A DNA stretch of 10,741 bases from Willaertia magna (Eukaryota > Heterolobosea > Eutetramitea > Acrasida > Naegleriidae): NCBI GenBank assembly GCA_902984215.1, contig CADWAF010002913.1, positions 1-10,741 on the forward strand. Direction: 5' to 3'. The notes under the pieces were generated by a model. It had not been told where the DNA came from and did not search any database. It was given only the letters and a program-made list of their open reading frames with translations. The translations under genes and the position numbers were made by a program. Below, one piece after another: positions 1 through 8,252 of the stretch (within the stretch, counting starts at the first letter, position 1; each line of letters begins with the position of its first letter).

Positions 1-3000
1 ACTTGTTAAAAAACTGCCATTAAACAATAAATAAGGATATGCAAATTGAATTCCTCTTTTTAGTTTGGTTGTATATCCAATATCTGGATAAACAATTCCT
101 TTGGTGCAATTAACAATTCCCATTGTTTGATCAATTGTGCAAGGATAAGTATTAAATCCAATATCTGTGATTGTATCATTTAATTTTAATTGTAAAATGG
201 AATTTTGTCTGTATTTTTGTGGAATAATATAATTTAAAGTGGAAGTATTTGAATAATATAATAAATGTGAATCAAAATTATCTTTTCTTGCAAATTCACT
301 GACAAATCCTAATGAAGAAAATTCTGCATCTTCACTATTTGAAACAATTAATTGAGTAGTATCGTCTTGGAATTGTAAATAAGTTGTTACATGTTCACCA
401 TCATTTGTTGGACTATTTACATTGCAATTAAAATTATCTTGTTTAATCACTGCTCTTGTTGGAGTTCGATTGTTTCCTAAAAATACACAATTGAACTTGT
501 TTGCAAAGTTTTGTGTATTAAGTAAAGTAGAAGAAGAGGTATCCAATGTATAAATAATATTTGATTGATATCTATTGGTATTATAATCTAAAATAAATGG
601 CATTGCTCCCTTAATAGTTACACTATTCGATAAATAATAATAAGCCTTAGTAATTGGTGAAGAATAAATTTGAGTTTGTCCTAATCTTCCAATTGATACA
701 GTAAATGCCAAAGGTTGTGGAATTTGATAAACTTTTCCAGTGATATTAAAAGTACATAGTGGTGTAGTACCAGTACTATCACATGGAATATTTAAACGAG
801 TCTGTACATTACCAACTAAATAATAATCCATTAATAAATTTAAATATAAATTACTTGAACCTGTTAAAGAATTGAAATTTAATTTAAATTTGGTATTTTC
901 AATGTCAGATGTTTGGAAATAATTTGGATTTTCATTTAATAAAATAGGTGTCTTAATAATTGCATAATTGACAGGAATTTGGGATAAGGTAAAATTATTT
1001 CCAGTATCATCAAATTGCAACAACGAAATGTTGATATAATCAGTTGTAGTACCAGTTTTGAAATTTGTCTTTTGAATTGAACATGTGATTTGTCTTTTAT
1101 CTTCTGTTAATGTTGCCTCACTAATCCTCAAAATATCATTATTTGAATCATATTGACAATACAATTTTTTGTCTGTTAATATTACTGAATTACTTCCAAT
1201 TCTGACTGTTGCTGGGCTAAGTGCTGTTGTAAAATCACTGAAAGAGACAAATGGATCCAAATAATTTAATGGAATCACTTCTTGAAAATAAAAATCAATA
1301 CTATTTGAATAAACTAAACTGGTACTGGTTGCTATTGTTTCAATAATGAAAAATAGTTGAACCGTATCTCTACTTAATGGTGCATTTGTAATTGTACAAG
1401 TAAAATAATTTTCATCATTTCTTGTCAATTGAAACCTTTGAGAAACTATTCCACTGGAACTACTATAAAGACAATATAATCTTGTATTTGTGTAATCAAT
1501 TGAACTAGAACTAAAAGTAATATCAAATGGAACTTTAGAAGTTAATGCTGTAAATGGTACAGTTTTTGTAATGGCAACCTTTTCAACAATTATATATGTC
1601 AAATCACCATTTTGAAGTTTTAAGTATCCATTATTTGTATCCAAGTATAAACTACCACTTATCACACCTTTAGTTGAGTATTGTAAAGTACATTCAAATT
1701 CTGCAATATTATCGCTAATATAATCGTATCTACTTGCCTTCACAAAAGTTGCTCCAATTTTACAGTAAACTCTATCGTGAAGAGAAGGAGCAGTAGATGA
1801 TAAAGGTGAATTGAATCCTAAAAAACCATTGTAACGAAGTTTTGAGGTAAATGGTTGATTTACGTAAGCTCCATTTACAAAAGACGTATTGAATGAAACA
1901 ATATTTTGGCCTATGAATGGATACTGGAAGGCATTAGTAGACATTGCAAAGTCAAATGAGGATGTAACAGTACTTTTGAACCACAACTCAACAGACACAT
2001 ACCCTGAAGCTGATAAACTAGGCCCATTTACCAATGATAAAGAATCCGTATTAACTGTTGGGTAATAATTGTTAACACCAATAATAAATTTAACCTGAGG
2101 ATAAATCGTTTGTGGATAACCCCAACGGTTGACAAATGCAGCACTCAATTGTGAATTTACTTGTAACGCAACTGGACTTGCCGATGTTAATTCCAAACCT
2201 GCTTGATTCACAAAATAAATATTCTTATATGTATAAAATATTGCTGCATAATTATTTGGATTCATTCGGCTAACAACACCCAATGAAAACTTATAGTTTC
2301 CATTTGTACCTGAATTTAAAGTAATTGGGTCACAAACAAAAGTTTTATCTGGCATTTTACTAGCTATACTTTGAGCTAAAATGGTAGTCTCACTAATTAA
2401 AAAAACACATTTATAATCCAGTACTGTTGCATTCATTGGAATATCTTCTGTGACATAAATTATTGGTTGAATGTTTCTACCGAAAAGTGCCATTCCAGGT
2501 TCCACATTCTGCAAAACGGTATCTGGTAATGGAGGTGTTATAAATTGAACAGGCAAAGGAGATACTATTATATTAATTTGTCTTTGGGTCATACTGTTAA
2601 CAATCAATCGTAAGGATAAATAGTAATCTCCAATAATACTAGCTGTAGATACACAACTATATTCTTGCCTTATAATATTTGAGCCTGCACTTAAAGTAGT
2701 TGATTGAACGATAAGAGAAGGTGCAGTACACAGCACCTTATTATGCAAATAATTAGGCAACCAAGTATTGGATACAAGTGTTGTTGTTAATGAATTACCT
2801 ATAACTTCCATATTACGAGTACCTTCTTTGTAATCTCCTGGCATTGGATTAATAATTGGAAAATCTATTGAAGTGGTAATGTTAAACATTGTATTTAATG
2901 AATCATCATAAACCAAAGAAATACTTTTATAACCAAATGAATTAAAACTAAATGAGCATGAAATAATTGTTGGATAATCAGTACTTGATAATACATTCAC

Positions 3001-5226
3001 ATAATTTCCTTCATTTTTACATTTTACAAAACGACTTGACATTTGTTGTAAAGTATGACTTGTTTCCAATTTAATATTTGCATTATTATTAATTAACTCG
3101 GCAATATCGGAAGAAGAATGTAATCTTAATGTTAACGTATTTAAAAAATAAATATCAAAAGTATTCAAAGTAAAATTCATTCCTTGATAAGAAAGTAATA
3201 ATGAAAATGTTTGTGATCCAGGAAGTTTAAACGAAGAACTTAAGCTAACAGTTCCATCACTTAGTTTTGTAAAATTAACAGGAAATTTTTCCCTTGAATT
3301 TGACGTTTGGAAATAATATTCAAAAGATGAATCAAAATTAAAGAATGAATTGGATTGATCATTTGTTGCAACTTCAACCAAATACGATTGTGATTGAGGA
3401 AAAACAGATGGAGTATAATAATTGATATTATACAACCCACCCAATGCATAAATATTTAAATAATTAATAGAAACTATTGAAGTTAAATCTCCACTCACCA
3501 ATCTTAAAGAATAAATTCCTGGAAGTGTACCAATATTCGATATATTGCAACTTAAAATGTTATTATCAAAATTTACTGGAAAATGATAGGTTGAATTAAA
3601 TTCACACTTAAATCCTTCAACAACACTTTGTGGCATAGCTGTGTCATTTAAAGCAAATCGTACAATGGAACTGCCTCCAATTATGACATAATTATTTCCA
3701 ATTAATGAAATGGTTTTTGGTGAAATAATTGATAATTGAATTGTTGACAAATCAATAACATCAGTTCCTTTTACAACTTGTAATTTAACATCGGCATTGT
3801 AAAATTCAGTGTTGTATGAAGGAAAATTAACTGTAAATTGGGTAACTAATCCACCTATTACTTGAGGAGAGGATGTAATAACATCCCCATTCATAAATAC
3901 GCGATAACTATATGCGTCTTCATTAAATGGTAATCCATTTCCATCAATTTTAACAACAACATCACCTGGAGTATAAACCAATTTTGCAATTTTTGGTGGT
4001 GATAAATTTCTTGGTGAAAACGTATAAAAATTAATATAAGCATCTGAAAGCAATAAATAACCTGGATTGTAATCATGAATTACATTTAAATTAAAAGTAC
4101 CTTCTTGTAAAATATTTGGTTGGCAAGTAACTTCAGTTACACTATTTGAATTGACAGTGGTTGTGGAAGGAATTGGTGAATCACCCACTGAACATTTAAT
4201 TTGACTTGAAAAATCAAAATCTGGTTGTATTGTGATGGCATATTGAGATAATCCAATTGTAAAAGAAGGAGTGGATTCAGTGGTAAGGAATATTAAACGT
4301 CCAGTATAGGAAATTCTATCATACTTGTAAACATAAAACTTTTTAGGTGTTAAGCTTACAGTTTTATATTGATTGTTACTTCCCTTGGCATATATTTGTA
4401 AGTCATTTAGTCCAATGTTGGACGATTGAATAGTACATGTAAATAAATTTGATGATGAATCAAAAATAATTAAATTATAAGTAAATGAATCAAAAGAACA
4501 ATACATCATGGTCTTCATAGGATCATAAATTGAAAAGCCAAAATTATTAATAACAATATCTCCATTTAAATTTACTCTCAATGCATTAAAACTTGTTTGT
4601 GCATAATTAGTATTACCTTGACCAAAAATAAACAATTTACCAGTTGCGTAAGTGTTTCCTTGAACAACAAAAGTAACATCTATTGTTTGAGAATTGGTTT
4701 GTGTTGTTCCAGTGATTGGATTTGCAATATCCCCATAATTAAAGTGTTTGAAATCACCAGAAGTAGATATATGGGGATATGAAACACCTCCAACCTGTAT
4801 TTGAGTAGAAACCTTAATAGGATATCCAAAATATGCTTGTAAACCACTCAGTGCATCATTTGGAACCCAATAACGATAATTAAAACTAATATCATTATTA
4901 GCACTAATTGCAAAATATTGTACTGAACTACCACTTGAAACTTGCACTACAGAGGCACCAGCGGCAGGACTTTTATAATATAAATTGACATAAAAACCAT
5001 CTGCATTATCTATTTGTGAAATAACAGCACATGTAAAACTTGTATCTCCAGGAGCGAAAGATATTGGGAATAATTGTTTGTCAGAAAATCCACAATAGAA
5101 AGTTCCCTGTAGTGTATTAATACTCATGCCACTATTTAGTAATGAATAAGGATAGGTAAGTGTTAAATTGTATGAAGTTCCTGTTATACCATAATTAAAA
5201 TCATTTCCAGATATTTGGCCTTGTTT
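1..5226 (-). repeat. Array of ~100-residue Ig/TIG-like beta units (protein repeat)
   Basis: From residue about 640 to the window edge (2381), similar Cys-pair segments recur, of the form Y/K-C-aromatic ... T-C-x-I/V. Pairs seen: 684/705, 882/903, 984/1007, 1180/1199, 1375/1396, 1472/1497, 1579/1604, 1794/1818, 1891/1916, 1996/2021, then less regular ones at 2121/2130, 2219/2240 and 2335. Steps between first cysteines are about 97-125 residues or about twice that (195-215), so some units seem to have lost the pair. The unit size and Cys layout suit IPT/TIG or other Ig-like folds. Divergence is high and no DNA-level repeat is evident. Fold assignment is inference. Confidence 0.6.
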
Positions 5227-7501
5227 AAATAAATGGCAATTTTGACCTTGGAATGGACTTGGGCAATTACAAATATTGAAATCTGTACAAGCATTAACAC
5301 CATTACAAACTTCAGGTCTACTACTGTCAATCTTAAAACAAAAGTTTTTACCGTCGATAATATTATTAACTTCAGTATCACTAAGGGCTCTGTTAAAAAC
5401 CATTAAATTAGACATAGTAGCACCCAAACCATTTTGTAAACCGTTGTCATATACTTCTGAATCTTTTGTTGTAGCACCAACAATTAAAATACCTGGTGAT
5501 TGGGGATTTCTGTATGATGTAGAAGAAGTTTGTTTCGTTTTTCCAACGTTAAGAGAAATAAGATTCTCAGGAGAAATACTTCTTCTAAAAATTATCCACC
5601 TAAAGTTGCCATCATTTCCAAATATCGAATCATCACCAAAATATCTTGTTTCACTGGTTGACGTTCCAAAGGTAAATCCATATAAATTATTATATTCCTT
5701 ACAACCAATCATTCCATAATCCGTACAAATTTTCTGAAAGTATATACCGAATTGCATAGTTTGTATGCCATTATTATCAACAGATGAATATGAAAGAGCA
5801 TAATATTTTGTATAGCCAGACGTAACAAAATTTGTATATTTAACCTTAAAAGCAATTGTAAATTCGTTTGGTAAGGAAAAAGGTTCAGAATATGTTCCAA
5901 ATGATAAATGGGGAAAGGAAATTCCATTGTTACCATTGTCTCCTTTAAGTCTAAAACCATTATCAGAATAACCAACATTTTCTTCAACCATTGCATGAAA
6001 AGTATTTGTTAAGCTTTTAAAAGTATTTCCTTCTTTCAAATAAATTAACATATCTTGATCTGAATAAATTGGAAGACTACAAGATTTATCACCTGAATAA
6101 GCTGTAACACAATCACAAACACCATTGGTACCACCAAATGAGGCACTTGAAATACATCTACCGTTTAATGAGCAATAACTCTTTGCACTACAATCCATTG
6201 AACCTTCACTTACCTTAATACCGCCTACAGCTGGAGCGGCAGTATTCACTTGATACTCATATCTTACATCACTTGTTCCTGCAATAACCGCACCATGAAA
6301 CATTCTGTTATTACCTTGTTCATAGGTATCTTGTTGATAACCAAAACCTGTACCTACCAACCAAAAAGGACCAGTATTACAATTACGACCTTCTTTCTTT
6401 GGAGAATAAAATCCAAACAGTACGCTTGGTGTATCTGAAAAATCTCTCGTACTAATTGTGTTTCGCAATCTAAAACCTGCTGTTATTTGACAACCAGTGT
6501 CAATTGAGTAACCCAATGATGCTGCTAGGGTTTGATAATCAATTATTTGCATATTATTCACTAAACTGCTACCTTCTACCTTATTATAAATATGATATAA
6601 ACTTGGTATTTTCCAATCGGAATTAGTATTAACACCATAAGCTGAAGAAGATAAAGAGAAAGTTCCTTCGCGATCATTGATTTTTAATTTAATTCTATTG
6701 AACGGTACTATTATTATTGTTAATAATAACAAATCAATCCCGAAAATCAAAGCCTACAATATACTTACCTTCAACATAAGATGGATATTTTGTTAAATAT
6801 CCAGTATTATCTAACGAAACACTTTTCCAATAGGTACCACCTATTGTATGAGCAATTCCGGCATTATAATCATTGGTATTAGGAGTGGTAAAAGTATAAA
6901 TATCTGTCCAGGCTACACTGTCAGATATGGGATTAATAACATCAAAATAACAAGTACCTGTATAAGTATTATCTTTATCAATAAACCTCTTTTTAAAATA
7001 TACATTTGATACAGTACTAGTTATAGTTTCTATTGCATTTCATTAGCCATTCAATCGATTGAATTAAACATTGTCAATTCGCATCGGAAAAAGGTCATTT
7101 TTAATAATTGCCAATTAATTTAAATAATATTTAAAAAAAAATCCCGCCCAAATTTTAGTGGCGGTTTTAAAAAGTTATAAAAACGCAACACGAATGGTTG
7201 ATCCATTGAATTTCGTTGAAATTTAAAGCATTAGTGTTGATTATGCACGTTTGTTAGTTGAGAAAATTAAATTATAATGGTAAGGCGTCAGATTGTTAAA
7301 CCAATAAATAATAAACTATTACTTACGCCCTCTTTTTAACATGGCATTCAAAACATCACTACAAGAATAAGCTGGGCTATGCTGTTCTCCTGTAAAATAT
7401 TCTGCATTAACTTTATTCACAGCAGTTTGATTAAAAAATAATATAAATACACAAACTGTCAAAATATTTATCCAATAACAACAATTAAACTTGAGTAGCA
7501 T
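1..7501 (-). CDS. Giant secreted or cell-surface protein with EGF, LamG-like and Ig/TIG-like modules (3' end outside window)
   Basis: Seen: ATG at 7501-7499, preceded directly by an in-frame TGA. Exons 7501-7327, 7029-6769 and 6707-1 join with matching phase-1 junctions, giving at least 2381 residues. Exon 3 runs 2235 codons to the window edge with no stop. Order: signal peptide (1-33); unrecognised region (34-317) with four cysteines; EGF-like (318-355); LamG/ConA-like (about 362-597); EGF-like (602-636); then about 1700 residues of beta-rich units of about 100 residues, many with one cysteine pair, and frequent N-x-S/T sequons. No membrane segment is visible so far, so a transmembrane anchor, if any, is in the missing C-terminus. 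Known: this module mix is typical of adhesins and surface receptors. Inferred: an extracellular binding or adhesion role; ligand unknown. The gene identity is not recognised. Exon structure is well supported by phase; the function is a guess. Confidence 0.85.
5236..5340 (-). other. EGF-like module 2
   Basis: Residues 602-636 have six cysteines (602, 613, 619, 625, 627, 636). The end reads C-N-C-P-S-P-F-Q-G-Q-N-C, an exact fit to the C-x-C-x5-G-x2-C EGF signature. It separates the LamG-like module from the long beta-unit array. Confidence 0.8.
5353..6060 (-). other. LamG / concanavalin-like beta-sandwich module
   Basis: Residues about 362-597. The segment ends with NLMVFNRALSDTEVNNII (579-596), which matches the closing strand and helix typical of LamG-like (laminin G / pentraxin-like) sandwiches. 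Earlier strands such as EFTIAFKVKY and RWIIFRR also fit. Its length (about 235 residues) is within the usual range. Known members bind glycans or proteins, often with calcium; no calcium site was assigned here. It is framed by two EGF-like modules. Confidence 0.65.
6079..6192 (-). other. EGF-like module 1
   Basis: Residues 318-355 carry six cysteines (318, 324, 330, 343, 345, 355) with the C-x-C pair followed by a Gly-containing stretch and a last Cys, as in EGF domains. The final spacing is C-x-C-x5-G-x3-C, one residue longer than the common EGF signature. It sits directly before the LamG-like module, a frequent pairing in extracellular proteins. Confidence 0.65.
6708..6768 (-). other. Intron 2 (61 nt) of the giant surface protein gene
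   Basis: The donor GTAAGT is at 6768-6763 and the acceptor AATAG ends at 6708. The join gives a Val codon (G plus TA) and continues the frame. The next possible acceptor, CAATAG ending at 6695, gives the wrong phase. Retention would introduce a stop. A branch-like TTATTAAC lies near the 3' end, inside an 8-bp stem-loop (6711-6729). Confidence 0.8.
7030..7326 (-). other. Intron 1 (297 nt) of the giant surface protein gene
   Basis: The donor GTAAGT (minus strand, 7326-7321) follows exon 1 after the first base of codon 59. The acceptor AATAG ends at 7030. Joining C to AA makes a Gln codon and restores the frame of exon 2. Reading through the donor hits TAA at once, so splicing is needed. The intron holds a 16-bp perfect palindrome (7049-7064) and a small GC-rich inverted repeat (7144-7148 with 7160-7164). 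I see no gene inside it. Confidence 0.8.
7403..7501 (-). other. Signal peptide of the giant surface protein
   Basis: Residues 1-33 start with a short region carrying Lys4, followed by a hydrophobic core (about residues 13-23, ILTVCVFILFF). The sequence V-N-A at 31-33 fits the small-residue -3/-1 rule for signal peptidase, so cleavage after Ala33 is the best guess. This makes entry into the secretory pathway likely and agrees with the EGF-like and sequon-rich content downstream. Confidence 0.75.
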
Positions 7502-7615
7502 TCAATTGTTTTCTTCTAACTAAAGCGCAAAATATGGGTATTTTTTTGTGTTATGAATGATTGACTGTTGAAAATCTGTCATCTTGTTTTAGATAAGGGT
7601 AAAGAGCTAGGTATG

Positions 7616-7624
7616 TATATAAAT
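7616..7624. promoter_or_regulatory. TATA-like box in the divergent promoter region
   Basis: TATATAAAT lies 115 bases upstream of the minus-strand ATG and about 630 bases from the plus-strand ATG. The motif is easily found by chance in AT-rich DNA, so this is only a candidate promoter element, and which strand it would serve is unclear. Confidence 0.2.
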
Positions 7625-7760
7625 GGACATTTAGCCTTGGCGTTTAATACCTCACTAGACGATTCGTTTTAAAACTTTTGTGAGAAGTAAATGTTATTTT
7701 ATTGTTATTGTTTTTCCAGTTTAGATTATTTGCAAGCTTTATAGTAATCAAAAATTTAAT

Positions 7761-7950
7761 TTAAAGTCGTCTGTTCTGTAACAAGTTTTTCTTTTCATTA
7801 TCCCACCAAGCAGCGTAATCATATTTGTATCCATAGATTAACTTTCTTTCACATTGATTTTGACTGCTTTATTATTAATCCAAAGTCTTTTGTAATTTTG
7901 TCAAAATCCAAACAAAATAAAACTAAAAATACCAAAACTAATGAATCCAT
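7761..7950 (-). other. Coding-like sliver, possible small secreted peptide with one frame break
   Basis: An ATG at 7950 opens a 33-codon frame with a hydrophobic start (MDSLVLVFLVLFCLDFDK...), ending at TGA 7851-7849. In the next frame, from 7868 to a TAA at 7763-7761, about 35 codons read as QCERKLIYGYKYDYAAWWDN and on, a composition that looks coding (two Trp, mixed codons). The two overlap near 7864-7868 and would join by a +1 change into a peptide of about 62 residues with a signal-like start. No intron that joins them was found. It could be a decayed gene, a missed small gene or chance; not recognised. Confidence 0.2.
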
Positions 7951-7963
7951 CCATGTACGTAGG

Positions 7964-7979
7964 ATGTTCTATAGAACAT
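7964..7979. promoter_or_regulatory. 16-bp perfect palindrome ATGTTCTATAGAACAT
   Basis: A perfect inverted repeat with no spacer, in the divergent intergenic region 274 bases before the PIN/NYN start codon. The shape would suit a homodimeric DNA-binding protein. With this base composition about half a palindrome of this length is expected per window, so chance is a fair explanation. Confidence 0.25.
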
Positions 7980-8031
7980 TGTTAAAACGATAATTTGGAC
8001 AACTAAATGTTATTCCTTTAATAATTTGCAC

Positions 8032-8226
8032 ATGCAGTTTATTAAACCTAATAAACAATTTACAACAAGTGCAAAGAATTTACAACAATTTCCTTTTGTC
8101 AAGTGCAAAGAAATTTACACTAAACGAAATGCACATGCGTATGATTCAGCAAAGCCAAATAACAACTATAAAAACAAAAATTACGTAAAGAAAAAAAGAA
8201 ACAACAACAGCTCAATATTTAATTAA
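8032..8226 (+). CDS. Short upstream ORF, doubtful (64 aa)
   Basis: ATG at 8032, stop ending at 8226, 26 bases before the PIN/NYN ATG and in a different frame. The product is basic and Asn/Lys-rich with no recognisable domain. Composition drifts to poly-Asn/Lys at the end, as expected for translated AT-rich leader DNA. It contains an imperfect 19-base direct repeat (8066-8084 and 8100-8119). No AG acceptor lies between it and 8253, so it is not a spliced first exon joined there. It may be an upstream ORF in the leader of the next gene, or chance. Confidence 0.2.
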   Translation: MQFIKPNKQFTTSAKNLQQFPFVKCKEIYTKRNAHAYDSAKPNNNYKNKNYVKKKRNNNSSIFN

Positions 8227-8252
8227 CAATTTTTAAAATTCATTCAACAACA

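Larger units (their letters stand above)
7502..8252. other. Divergent intergenic region between the giant gene and the PIN/NYN gene
   Basis: About 750 bases between two divergent start codons, so it should carry both promoters. It contains a TATA-like TATATAAAT (7616-7624), a 16-bp palindrome (7964-7979), two adjoining coding-like slivers on the minus strand (7761-7950) and a short plus-strand ORF (8032-8226). I found no tRNA or other RNA gene by eye. Confidence 0.6.

Noticed and set aside
5276..5719. 147-codon plus-strand open frame
   Set aside because: It lies antisense to the long minus-strand exon, in the LamG and EGF region, and shows no domain; the opposite strand has a clear protein signal.
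5709..5996. 95-codon minus-strand open frame
   Set aside because: It is an alternative frame of the same exon; the LamG-like sequence is in the other frame.
6695..6700. CAATAG as the acceptor of intron 2
   Set aside because: It leaves one base instead of two before the frame and would put exon 3 out of phase; the upstream ATAG ending at 6708 fits.
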